A DNA stretch of 64,000 nucleotides, taken from the NCBI RefSeq assembly GCF_035222485.1, contig NC_085922.1, positions 1,131,001 through 1,195,000 on the forward strand, written 5' to 3'. Shown piece after piece: positions 21,716 to 32,900 of the stretch. Position 1 is the first letter of the stretch; the number at the start of each line of letters is the position of its first letter. The notes beneath the pieces were generated by a model, which saw only the letters and a program-made list of their open reading frames with translations, searched no databases and had not been told where the DNA came from. Made by a program: the position numbers and the translations under genes. The DNA comes from Podospora pseudoanserina (lineage: Eukaryota > Ascomycota > Sordariomycetes > Sordariales > Podosporaceae).

Positions 21716-22851
21716 ATACCCATCTAGGCGCGGTTAAAACTGTTTGTGAAGGGTGTGGGCTAGACAGACAGTTTGATGGTATATTTGTATGGGAGAGCCT
21801 TTGGTTGCCAGTGCTTTGATGTGAATGTGCTAGATTTCCTGGATAGCAGGAGGCCAGATACATAATTTGAAGTTTCTTACCTGAGTCTTTATGTTAAATC
21901 CAGGTACATCAACACCTTAGGATCACTTTCACTTATTTTATCCCAGCTAGACAACGACTTTATCCGAGCTAACTATCGATCCTGTCCCCAGCTACCCAGC
22001 GACTTTATCCCAGCTAGCCAGCGACTCTATCTTAGCTAACCACTAAATTAGATAGCAATGCCGTAAGTTATGATCAAGCGGTTTGCACGTCGGGATGGAA
22101 TTATCTAAACGTTGGGATAAATTGTGCCCTGAGCCGGGACGAAGGCCAGGGGACGAGAAATTGACATAACGGGCACTGAGCAGATATGAAACATAGGTAT
22201 GTAGGTACCAGGTATGAGTTGCAAGCCACTGACTACCTAATTCCTATCTTTATTATCCATGCATTTGATTCCCAGTAAGTGTGATTGATACCAATGTCAA
22301 AACCACCGGATAGATCTCATCATTTAATGGTTCACCAATTTGAACTTTTCCCTCTCAGATGGACCCCGCCTGGCTTGATCACTGTTCGAGTCCGGCAACA
22401 TTGCTCCTACAGTTTTTCACACTATTATTGCTACCTTAGCTCAGCCTGTTCATGAATGGCTGTCGGTTCTTCCTGCAGTCTCTTGACCCCATTCCAAAGA
22501 TTCATTTCATGGAGCGTTTTACCAAGGTCACGTTATGCCTTGCAACATGACTGATGCTCAATATCTCCCTGGTGGAGGAGATGAACAAGGTCGGCGCCGA
22601 TAGTGAATCTTGAGGTTTTGGGGTATTTGGTCCTGTCCGCTTTGGGTTGCTGAGGGGTTTGGTGTATGGAAAAATGCTGGTTGGACTGGCTGAGGAGCAT
22701 GGTGATGGGTTGGGTGGCTTGGCAGAGGTTGGTCTCGGATCCATTCTTTTGTGGGTTCAGGTAAGTAGCTACCAGGTAGCTAGTCAACGTCCACATGAAG
22801 TTGTAGGTGGCCTCGACAGCTCTGCAGCCCATCGAAACTCACACACCCATC
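21716..22851. other. Intergenic with a minisatellite
   Basis: No coding sequence is supported. It follows the break of the truncated gene and contains a 22-bp tandem repeat. The right end is the 3' flank of the DUF7580 gene. Confidence 0.5.
21937..22047. repeat. 22-bp minisatellite, about five copies
   Basis: Five degenerate units of 22-23 bp run head to tail at 21937, 21959, 21981, 22004 and 22026. The best-kept ones read TTTATCCCAGCTAGCCAGCG. Units 1 and 4 are closest and the outer units have diverged. Confidence 0.8.
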
Positions 22852-24725
22852 TCAAAAATGCTTAACGTACTTCTCCAACGGTTCGATCACAGAGATCAAC
22901 ACCTCTTGAACGAACTCGGCTTTCCCCAGGTCTGGTGTGGCGACAAAGTTGACACCGACACACCTCGCAATGACGTCCGCCAGCTCCGGCCCATGTATCA
23001 TTTCCACCTCCTCCTGCCACTCCTGCGCCGCCCGCCAATGTGTCCAATCATTCACCGACCCATCGGAGTTACAGTGAGCTTTGTAGTAGGGTTGGTCTTC
23101 GATGCGTTCCTGAAAGAGGAGCTGGAGGAGAGTCGTTCCAAGTGTGAAAATAGTCATCTGTGCGTGTTCTCTGGAGTTGGCCACTTGTCGCTCCAGTGCC
23201 GAGCGGATAGAAGCGTGGTGGAAGTAAACCGTGGGGGGTGTATTTCTGACTACCTGGACATCGCGATCATCCCAGGCTTGGGGGATCCAGGCGGATGTTC
23301 CCAGTCCGAGAATGGTGTAGGCAAGCTTGATGCCTATGCGAATACGCTCGCTGAGAAGAAGGGAGGCTGACTTGCGAAAGTCCACTAGTGTTTGTATACT
23401 TGACTTTAATGAGGATCCTGTCTCACTTGGATGTTGTCGTTTAGCACTTAGAGTGATTGTGTTGTCCTCATAGTGAATGGTGTCTCCATGTTGCTCCAGC
23501 ACAGATATGGGATTTTTCAGGAGGTTGCAACCAACTCGGAGTTTCTTTGGGACAGGCGATGCTGCCTCAGGAAGTTTGGGTACTGCATGGCGTTGTGCCG
23601 AATCTGGTTTTGCAAGCTTTGCCGTTTTCCTAGGCATCCAGATGGGGTCTATGATGGATTGACGTGGATTTACCGCGGTTTGGAAGCTCGAGAGTGCGAG
23701 CACCGTGGAATTCTGCTGTTTCCCTGCCTTGATATGCATCTCGAACCCGGCATCCAGCCGTATACGAGCGGTTAGGTCTGCCACCTGATCGAACAAGGGC
23801 TCAGCATTGCCGCTCCCATCACAGGTAGAGTCCACTCCAGCAGAGACTTCGACGCCTACTTCCACAGGCATGTTTGGTGGCTCATTTGAACCCAGAAACA
23901 GGTCGATAGCCCCCCTTCCTGACTGTTTTGCGTGGTGATCCGACCAGACCGTAGCTATCCCACACGAATGAAGAGTTTGACACCTGCAAAGCCAACTTTC
24001 AGGTCGAAAAGCCCTGTAGAGCTGAGCCGTCTTAGACTGCATGTCAAAATAAGGAGCCGTGGCAGCTAGGCATGCCTTCCACTCCTCCTTGCCCATGATA
24101 GCTGGCGCAAGCAATGTGGCTTGCGCTATACGAAGGTCCGCCTCAAGAAATCGGCTGATTTGTGTGTTTATCGTGGTTACTTCTTTCATCAGATCCCGCT
24201 TTTTTGTGAAGCTAACAGCCAGTCTCAGAATTGCAAAATCAACAGTCCCCGAACGTGGGATGTGAATCTAGAGGTGAACATTGTGTCAGAATCCACCATG
24301 GTCCTCGCTGAACGTGACCATTCCTAACGTACCTTTCCGTCTTGTATGGGCATCAACAGAGTACAAATCTCTTCCAGAATTTGGTTCAGACGGCGAAGCT
24401 TTTCCATGAACCACACCAACTTTTCTCTGCCAAGTCGAGCCTTCAGCATCGATCGGAGCTTTGAATCGTGCCATCCTCTCGAATGCGCGTTGTTCAAGAG
24501 GTCTGACTCTGTGGCGGCATCCAAGGCCAAAGGTCGTAAGACAAGCTCCACGTTCTGTCGAAATGCAATGAGTTCATCTTCGACGGCAGAGATAAAGTCG
24601 GGGAATTGTGATGAAAACTTCCACCAGAACTTTGTCATCTGAAGATAACCCCGCACTAGCTTCCCACCGTCGATGATGAGTGGAAAAGTGCTGAGGACGA
24701 CACCGGCCACTTCGAGGCCAGACAT
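22852..24725 (-). CDS. DUF7580-type protein (fungal accessory, HeLo-like N-terminus)
   Basis: Two exons (24333-24725 and 22852-24267) joined across a 65-nt intron with a GTACGT donor and phase 0 give 602 aa. The N-terminus MSGLEVAGVVLSTFPLIIDG followed by a helical region is the standard opening of this fungal family. The C-terminal half, with RIRIGIKLAYTILGLGTSAWIP and IFTLGTTLLQLLFQE, is the DUF7580 domain. As I recall, members are abundant and variable in ascomycete genomes and are linked by architecture to prion-like or incompatibility signalling, but biochemical function is unknown. The frame is intact, in contrast to every other multidomain accessory gene in the 21-34 kb island. It is divergent from the decayed zinc-finger locus, with starts 294 bp apart. 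Confidence 0.85.
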
Positions 24726-25018
24726 GTGGATGAAGGTTGATGGGCTCCGATACCTTGACGAAAATTATAAAGGCGAATTTCAAGTTCCCTCCGGATACCT
24801 CCCAGCCATTCTTCTGTCAATCTTCGACGACAGCTTTATTGTGGAGGGGTGCGTTCCGGTCATGCACGTCGGTGCAAATACTACCCGCCCCAATCGAAGA
24901 GGGGTAAGCGTCAGCACCTTGCGGGGGCTTGCCGATGTCGAAGCTCATCTTCACCAGTGTTTCACATCATCTGTGTCGATTTTCAACCCTCTTAAAGTAC
25001 TAAAGAAGCCCCTTGAAC
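24726..25018. promoter_or_regulatory. Divergent spacer between accessory genes
   Basis: These 293 bp separate the start codons of the DUF7580 gene (reverse) and the zinc-finger locus (forward), so the two would share one promoter region. No specific site is identified. Confidence 0.4.
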
Positions 25019-26571
25019 ATGTCACAAATATCAGAGTACGTTGACCCCGAACTTTTGTTTGACTCAGCGAGGCAATGTTGGGCAAATTTCGAACATTTAA
25101 TTCAAATCCTTCCGCGAGATCACCAGCATACCATCACAGCACACGATGCCCAGGGCCGCTTCAGTGTCTGGAGACAGGATCTGGAGGGGTTACAAGACGA
25201 GCTACTTTGGAATTCGACAGATGAACGGAAACAGGATGCTCACAATGCCATCTACGATACCCTCCTAAATCTTAACAGTGCCCTGAACGACAGTATGGAA
25301 ACTCCCTCTCCAAGGTGGACGTTTCAGCTTCTAACTCCTGCCCTTCATCTACCCACATTAGTTGGATCGATACTTTCCGAAGAGCAGCCCGGCAGTCAAG
25401 AAGATGATCTCATGTCTCTGCTGGGAGATGAAGAGCAAGCAGACCCAGAGAACGCAGAACTCGTTGCGTTTCTTTCCTCGCCAACAACTCGAGTTGATGA
25501 GCTTTTTCTCAGTATTTGGTCTCATATAGACCGTTTGTTTAAGCTGGCCTCCTTGTTGCGACGCGAAATTCGTCATGAAAGCAGCAGTCTAGCTACAATA
25601 TCTGTTCCGGCACCAGGAGACGATTTCATCTATGATTATCACATGTGCCGCCTCTAAAGAAAATACCCGAAGCTATCTCAACAGCCTCGGCTTTGCAAGA
25701 CACTTTGACAGGCCCTTTTATTCCGGCGCGCGTTAATTCTTAGGAAGAGCAAAACGAAAGACCGACATACGCCAGAAATCACCCCTCAACTGGAGCTGAG
25801 GAGCCTACCTACGTTGTTATCAGGCAACGAGTCAAAGTCAAAGTCTCCAGCCCCGTCTATGACCCCAAAGGAGAGCACGGCAATCAACATATCTGCAACC
25901 GAAAAGGATACAACTCCTACGTATGATACGGACACTGGGACCGAACGAGTTGTCTTCGAGGAAGACAATGGTGGGCTTGAGGTAGCAGACTTGACCACAT
26001 TTGTCATTGATGGGATCCCTCTTCAGTTCGGCAAACCTTTTCAGTGTCCGTTCTGTGGTGTCATCAAATCAATTGGCACACGGTCCGAATGGAGGTATGT
26101 TGATTGTTTGACAGCAGGCTTGCAGTCTTTTATTTCTACGACTGGGTGCTAATTTGGAATTGGCTGTTTAGGCAGCACGTGTCTGAGGACCTCAAACCTT
26201 ACGTCTGTACGTCCCAGCAATGCGGATCGGGTCTGTTTGCAAGTCGACGCGAGTGGTTTAGCCACGAACTTGAGTTTCACAGAAGCACCTGGAAGTGTCA
26301 GCCCTGTCACGTAAGGTTTCTGTCTCGATCGACTCTAATGCAGCACCTTAACACCAAGCACCAATCCCAAAACCTGAAAACCAGCAATATTTTGGCCATG
26401 GTTCAAACAAAAAGAGACTCCTCTACTAGATCCTGCCCACTGTGTGACGAATGGACAACGCAAGAGACGGAGAGGGACAGCACGAGCTTTTGCCAGCATC
26501 TGGGAAGGCATTTGCAGCAGATTGCACTGGAGGCGATACCACCGCTAAAGGGATGGAAGCAATACCATTGA
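25019..26571 (+). pseudogene. Decayed fungal C2H2 zinc-finger accessory gene
   Basis: From ATG 25019 the frame encodes the opening typical of a large fungal family (SARQCWANFEHLI, FSVWRQDLEGLQ). It continues in the same frame through 26094, but two stop codons interrupt it at about 25655 and 25703. Conserved residues (RKYPKLSQ) lie between the stops, so an intron is not a good explanation. A 77-nt intron (26095-26171, GTATGT to TTTAG) then joins SEWR to QHVSEDLKPYVC, as in family members. Zinc-binding motifs follow: CPFC, CTSQQC, CQPC with HLNTKH, and CPLC, then HLGRHLQQIALEAIP near the end. The nonsense changes fit C-to-T transitions. It is divergent from the DUF7580 gene. An unrecognised splice pattern would be the alternative. 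Confidence 0.72.
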
Positions 26572-27406
26572 TATCGCCTAGGCTCCTTGACCAGAGCGCG
26601 ATCTTGCGGTTGCAGCCAGTGCAGGAAGTGGAAGCAGATATGAGGCTTCTTGGAATCGACCACCCCGACACTTTGAAGAGTATGACCAGGTTGGTATGGC
26701 AGTTGACTGACAGTGAAGAGTACTCGGCTGCTGAGCCGTTGGCGTTGAAAACGTTTGAAATGAGTAAACAGGTGCTAGGGGAGGACCATCGCGAGACACT
26801 CTACAGAATGTATACGCTCGCTGAGGTATATCGTCGTACCCATGACACCAAACACGAATCGGAATCTCTGGCACTACAAGGGCTTGGGGCGGCAAAAGAG
26901 TGCATGGAGAGAATGATCTCAGCGTGGCATATTTCCTATCTGTACTAGGAGAGATTTACACGGACCTGGATCGATTATCGCTTGCCGCTGACGCACAAAA
27001 CAAAGAGCTGAGGATATACATGGAGAACTTTGGAGAAGAAGATCCCAGAACTATGCACTGTATGGGCAAGCTATCAGACACATTACTGGACGACAAGAGG
27101 TACACAGAGGCAGAGCATTTCGCCCTCCAAGCCTTCGAACTGCGAAAGAGGGCGTCTGGACCGGATCATGCGGACACTCTGTTCAATATATACAATCTGG
27201 CATTGATTTGGCACGCCATGGGCCGCTACGATGAAGTAATCCAGTTGCTGGAGGACTATATTCACATACAGCGGAACATCCGAGGAAAAGAATCTACTAC
27301 AAACAGCGAGACGTGGCAGATGTTGCTGGAAAGTTGGAAGGCCCGTCAAGTCTCCAGCCAGCCACAGAATGCCAGGCGAGGTAAATCGCGAAGTGGCGGT
27401 CAGTAA
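26553..27406 (+). pseudogene. Kinesin-light-chain-type TPR region, frameshifted
   Basis: Overlapping the end of the zinc-finger frame, a second frame from about ATG 26553 encodes tetratricopeptide repeats of about 42 residues (LLGIDHPDTLKSMTRLVWQL, LGEDHRETLYRMYTLAEVY). At about 26895 the reading moves to another frame (HGENDLSVAYFLSVLGEIY, EDPRTMHCMGKLSD, GPDHADTLFNIYNLALIW) and stops at 27406. Five repeats can be followed. The switch lies within a few bases of AAAGAGTGCATGG, consistent with loss of one base. It may have been the C-terminal part of the zinc-finger gene or a separate gene; TPR arrays commonly end fungal NLR-like proteins. No start of its own with good support is seen. Confidence 0.6.
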
Positions 27407-27685
27407 AATATTGGAGCTAGACAGCGTACTATACGATGCCTATCATGCTCAACTCAAGGGCTGCGGAAGCTGGGTTACCGAACTGCAAACCCAGGATGCC
27501 ACTACTATAGCTCCAATAACAATCGAGTTCAGTCAAGCTGGTGTTTCTCAGTAAATACTACGTCTCTATCCGGGTCTCGGTGAGATTATGTCCTCGTACA
27601 TATTTTCAACCATGAAGCCGCCGAGGCCGGAAATATTGGCCAGCAACCCCAACTTTAATAGCAGCACATTCTTACCCAAACTATC
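27407..27685. other. Spacer before the 5S rRNA gene
   Basis: No feature is supported. A forward frame at 27369-27554 overlaps the TPR end without resembling it. Confidence 0.4.
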
Positions 27686-27804
27686 ACATACGACCATAGA
27701 CAGCTGAAAATACGGCATCCCGTCCGCTCTGCCCGAGTCAAACAGCTGATCGCCAGACTAGTACTCAGGTGGGTGACCACTGGGGAATCCCTGGTGTTGT
27801 ATGT
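27686..27804 (+). rRNA. 5S ribosomal RNA, dispersed single copy
   Basis: The 119-nt segment starts ACATACGACCATAG and ends GTTGTATGT, the termini expected for filamentous ascomycete 5S rRNA, and these ends pair as helix I. Internal landmarks are in order: CCCGTCCGCTC, then GGTGGGTGACCAC and GGGAATCCC. CGCCAG near 27753 pairs with CTGGTG near 27791 (helix V), and CAGCTG at about 27701 can pair with the CAGCTG at about 27746 (helix II). A TTTT run follows immediately. In Neurospora relatives 5S genes are dispersed and come in several isotypes; this copy differs from the common type, as I remember it, in the helix II-III region but keeps the pairing. It lies alone in the accessory island. Confidence 0.85.
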
Positions 27805-27807
27805 TTT
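27804..27807 (+). terminator. RNA polymerase III terminator of the 5S gene
   Basis: A TTTT run sits directly at the 3' end of the 5S coding sequence, the usual polymerase III stop signal. Confidence 0.7.
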
Positions 27808-28346
27808 GGTGAATTTTTGGCTCCACTCAATGCCCCTTTTAACCCCGTTTAATCCCTGCTCTTGGTCTTCGCGGAGCCGACAGATACCATCCACCAACAG
27901 CTTTGATCTGAACATTTCCAGTTACCTTCACAACCCCCAGAATTATCGCGGCAACGAAAGTCCTGACCGACATTTCAAGATAGTTGAAACTCGCTAATGA
28001 AAATCATTGCAGATGTTGGTATGTTGTTGGTTGCTAGTTGCACAACCAACACATCATCACACCCCTGTTCCAAGGTTACATAGGAGCTGACTATTGCTAC
28101 AGAAATCATCATATGTCCTAATATGGAGATGTTCGTGACTAGGCTTTGTGTAATGCATTGATATTCAACAACCAACAACCACATCGCCCTAACCAGACCT
28201 CGCAACCCTTGTATCTTGCCCCCCTGTTGTTGCCGGTGTTTGGAATCCTCTGTATAAGATCCCGAAAAGACGCCTTTCAAACCCAATTCTTGAACTCTTC
28301 ATCAGCTGATCAGACTTTTATTTCTGTACTATCTTGAAACCTCAAC
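27808..28346. other. Intergenic, 5' flank of the LysM gene
   Basis: These 539 bp lie between the 5S gene and the LysM gene. No coding sequence is supported on either strand. Confidence 0.45.
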
Positions 28347-28944
28347 ATGGGCCAATGCCAATCCATCAACGCCCAACCTGGCGAAGGCTGCTTGTACGTC
28401 TACCACTTTCAACTGGATTCCCCTCTTTGACATCAATTCGCCTCACTAAACCTCTCCCATAAAGTGAACTAGCCCAACGTTGCCGCATCTCGCAATACGA
28501 CTTTGACCGCTTCAACCCCAATGTCTGTGGGAATATCTACGTCGGCATGCGCATGTGCTGCACCGAACCTGTCTGCTGCCTCTCCCCACCATCGAGTCGC
28601 CGGCGGACGGTACCCCCACCGCCAACCATCGAGCTATCGCCCCCGCCCCCCGCTGGTGGGTCGTGCGAGACTTACACCGTGAAGGGCGGGGACACCTGTG
28701 AGGATATCGCTTCTGCTTTTGGGGTCTCGGAGGATGGGCTTGATAGGATTAATGTTTTTACTTCTGGTTGGGGAGGGTGTTCTGCTCTTGTGGACGGGAC
28801 GGTGATTTGTGAGTGTCTGGTTCTCTTTTGTGGTTTCTATGGCGGCTGTAAGTACCTATTCAGTGCGGGTTTGCTAACATGGCTTTTCTGTCAGGCGTTA
28901 AGGAGTCTGTACCGGATGACGAGTCGGAGTTGAGGAAGTTGTAA
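28347..28944 (+). CDS. Small two-LysM-domain protein, three exons
   Basis: Exons 28347-28393, 28465-28808 and 28895-28944 join in phase to 146 aa. Donors are GTACGT and GTGAGT; the second intron has a TGCTAAC branch site and a TCAG acceptor. The first LysM-like unit runs from about CQSINAQPGEGC through LAQRCRISQYDFDRFNP to GMRMCC. A Pro-rich linker follows, then a second unit (CETYTVKGGDTCEDIASAFG, GCSALVDGTVIC) and a short charged tail ending SELRKL. LysM domains bind chitin or peptidoglycan sugars. No signal peptide is visible: the chain starts MGQCQSINAQ, so an upstream secretion exon may be missing, or this is a cut-down relative of longer LysM-chitinase proteins, whose N-termini it resembles. 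The paired cysteines argue for an extracellular ancestry. Confidence 0.75.
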
Positions 28945-29905
28945 AGCGGAATGGGAGGGGCCTTTGGCGTTACATGTATTTTCTTTCTGTAAGAAACACA
29001 CGTCATGGTACTTTATCACTATTCTATTTACCTTGCCTTGGCGTAAATACCTAGCTGTACTGTGACATGTAACTTGTGGATAATCCACTTGTTATCATCA
29101 TCAGCTTGCAACACAACGGCGCATGCATGCAGAAAATAATTAAGAGCTGTGATCACAGATGTATGGATCCCAAATTACCTAAGATACTTGGCCAGGTCCT
29201 TGCGGTTGTTCTTACGTTTGATGGAGAGCCTGAGCCATAACCACTTTCTGTTCACATCTAACCAACACGGTCTGTTCTCAGAGGCTTGCAAAGCCCCGAA
29301 CAGCTAGCGTCTTTGGAATTCGTTAACTACCAGGTACTTGCACAAGAATATCCGGGTCTAGAAGTCTCTTGTTGTTGTTTTTTGACCACATCGTGAGGCT
29401 CTGCGTCTGAGAGGGGGTCGAGAGGTGCACCACACACAACACAATCCAAATCTTCAGTTGGGACAACACACCGGTACCGGGATCATGCAGATTTAGCTAA
29501 TTTCCTCACCATTCGAATCGATCAAATGATCAAATCAAATCATTATTCTTATCTTGCAGGCGCCCCAAAAGTATTGTCGGCAAATGATACGCCGTCATTG
29601 CTCAGCCTTATCCGGGGCGAGCACCATCGCCCTTCTGTGGTGTTCTAGTTTTAAAAAATGCAGTTTTGGAATTGTCAGGAGGTGTTGGCTTGAGGCTTGG
29701 CGAACATGACGCCAGCCTTTCTAACGGGGGGCTCGTTCCTCTCGGCTCTTCTTCCTGGCTCCCTCTGGCATTCTCTTTCTTCTTGTCCTTTTATCTTACG
29801 GCTTCGCTTGATCACTGCCTGTTGATCATACTCTCGCGTTCATAGCTCTTTTCACCACACATCAACTTCTCTACCCCCGGTCAATCTGACGCTATCAACT
29901 TGATA
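28945..29905. other. Intergenic, no gene seen
   Basis: This 961-bp stretch between the LysM gene and the decayed patatin gene holds no supported coding frame. It includes an AT-rich stretch with TGATCAAATCAAATC-like motifs near 29517-29545. Confidence 0.45.
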
Positions 29906-32900
29906 ATGACAGTTTCTCAGACCTTGGAAAACGGACAGCCGCCTTTTAATGAGCAAATTCAGGCCCCAGAGTCCTGTGTTGCTTGCCAACGCTCAAACAA
30001 GAAAGTCTGGACTTGCGTCCAATGTGGGCATTATACCTTTTGCGATGACTACTGGGACAAAGAGCGCCCTCATGGTCCTGGTACGCCGACACGATAGGTC
30101 CGTTGAGTGAGCAGACTCGTTTCGGATAAGTTTCAACAGGTGCTAGGGGTTTCGACAACCGTCCACACGAAAAGGTTGACCCGGCAGTTGTTGAACGTAT
30201 CTTCGGCGAAGGGAGGACTAAGGAAGAACAAGCAGAATTATTCGATACTGATACGGAAACCATGTGGTTTGGTGTGAACAAGAGCAGCAATGAATCGCTT
30301 CTCGACTATTCAGACCGCTTGATTGATATAATGTTGGAAAGTGATGGGTTCAGCACGTCAGATCGTTATCTGCAGTTGATCTCCTTTGTTGGTAAAACAG
30401 GTACATCGAACATGCAGTCCTGATTCTCCTAGACTTATCGCTAACAACAGCAGGTGAGGGTAAGAGCACAGTCATCAAGATGCTCATCGGCCGCGAGCAA
30501 GCGAGTATTGGGGGCACCAAATCCTTTCCTGCGCCCGTGAACGGTCTAACCAATGACCTCATATCGGCTTCTGGAGACGTCCACCTTTATGCCAACCCAG
30601 CTACTCATCATGAGAAACACCCCGTCTTACTTGCCGACTGCGAAGGCCTGGGTGGCGGCCAAAATGTACCAAGAGCCAAGGAACATCAGAGCAGTAGAAA
30701 GGTCTGCACGGCGAAAGTTCCAGCGAAAGATCGGATGGGCCAAAGACTCCAGAACCTCCTCCAGAGTGTATGATGTGAAGTGTTTGTTTCCTCGAATACT
30801 TTACACATTTTCGGACGTCATTGCGTTTGTGGTTCAGGAACCTAGGTAAATCACTCATGCAATATCCACGTGGATTTCTACTGACCTGCTTTTCTTGATA
30901 CCAAGCAGGACATTTCAATCAGATATTCTGGTGAACTTGGTGGAATGGGCGTATTCCTCTATCGAGAAAGCTGTTAATCAACCAGTTCTACCTCATCTCA
31001 TCATTACACTAAACCGAACCGACAATGCCATCAACGAGGAGCAATGGGACCCTCGCACCGCTACAGATATGCTACTAGCGGCTCACCAAGATATCACGCA
31101 GGTTCCCGAACTTATCAGAATTGTTCAGGGGCTAAAGCTCAGCGGCCACAGTGTGAAGTCCGTAAAAGAGCTTCTCGAATGCTTTTACCAGTCCATTACA
31201 GTTGTTCGTATTCCAACCAAAGGATGATATATGCAGATCGATGAACAAATCGGTAAACTCTACAACACAATTAGAGACAGGGCCACGAGTTCGCACAAAG
31301 AGAAGAGGTCCGTACGTATGGCGCTTAATGCGGAAAAGCTCTACCAATTCATGAACGCCGCATACGATCACTTTTCAGAGAACCTCGATAAGCCGTTCGA
31401 CTTTGTCAAGGAGGCCCTACACCTTAACCTCATGCCTCACGACTTTAAGGGCCATAAGCTACACCTTGTACTCGCCGTTCGCAACGGAATGAGTAGTATG
31501 GGATATCCCAACACCGAGCGCCAGCTCCTGGAGAAGGTGAAGCCCCTGCTCGCATCCTGTATGACACTTGTTATCACTCGGAACAATCTCACAGGTGAGA
31601 AGTTTGATCTCTGAGTTAGGTAATTTAGTAACTCGCTGACAGATATTGCAGGGACAATCAAGGACCTCTTGAATAGCACGTTTCGCAAACCAGTGAGAAT
31701 GGCTTTTGAAGAGCTCTGTGACAAATGGCTACCTTGTGGCTTTGAAAGCAACGGTTATACGTGCTGCAACATCCGATTTGCCCATGTTAAGGGTCACCAG
31801 GCCTCGAATGGCAAAATATTTCAGAAGGGGCCATATCAGCCAAGCATCACTGACGGCCAGTTCGAGGGGTGGTTTAATGGATTCGGTGCAGAGCTGAAGA
31901 AGATGATGGAAGAGCTCCCACGTGCCGGAAGCGAAAAGGACAATGCATGGGGTAAGCATCTTCAGCACTTGGAGCGCTTATATGACGACAACTCAAAGCT
32001 CTCCCACTCGGAAAATGTCAGCCACGGGACTTGTTTTTGCTGCATGAACAACGTTCCAGAGCATGTCTTGCCTTGTGGGCATATTTTGTGCACCGAGTGT
32101 GTTAGCGCCCTTGGTGATCATAAAGAACGGGACATCATGCTCGTCAGATATTGCCCCTTTCACCGCCACACGCATAATTGGGACAGGGATCCAGTTCAGA
32201 TTAGGTTCAAGCCAGAGGGTGCTGGAATACGCACTTTGTGTCTAGATGGGCAAGTCTTACATCACACCCTCTCATGGCCCTGTTCCATGTACACTCACTG
32301 ACAATCTCCATTTATCAGAAGCGGTGGACGGGGTCTTGTTAAGTTGATCATGCTGGAGGAACTACAGAAACTTCTCAACAACATCACCGTGCAAAACTTT
32401 TTTAATCTGATTGTGGGTACCAGGTAAGTCCATATTGCTCTCAGCTTGCCACCATCAGGCATTGTGAAGCTAACTGTGAACTCTTTAGCACCGGAGGAAT
32501 CGTTTCTCTCGGCCTGGGCGTAAAAAATCTTGCTGTATCAGAGTGCATACGCGATTTCAAGGACCTCTTCGGGAAGGCATTCACCCCCCGAAGACTGAAA
32601 AAGCTGTGAAGCAGCTGGTACAGGACAAGACCTCTCAAAGAAGGGGTGCAGGGAGTCTTGGGGGAGGACTCTTTACTATTTGGTGACAAACACAGGGATC
32701 TCGGTCGCATGTCAAAGTTGCGATCAGGGAAGTCTCACAAGCCGATCCTGCTAACCAACTACAACGTCACCGGCCCCGAATGCGAGAAGTTTAGGCGTAT
32801 GTGGCATTCGTTCTTTGCCTGCTCTTCCCTTCTGGAACATACCCCAGCTAGGTGCCTCAGGTAATTAAGGTACTAACTGATCATAGTGAACTACGAAATT

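Noticed and set aside
25655-25740. Intron to explain the two stops in the zinc-finger locus
   Set aside because: Candidate GT-AG pairs either leave a stop or break the frame, and residues between the stops look conserved.
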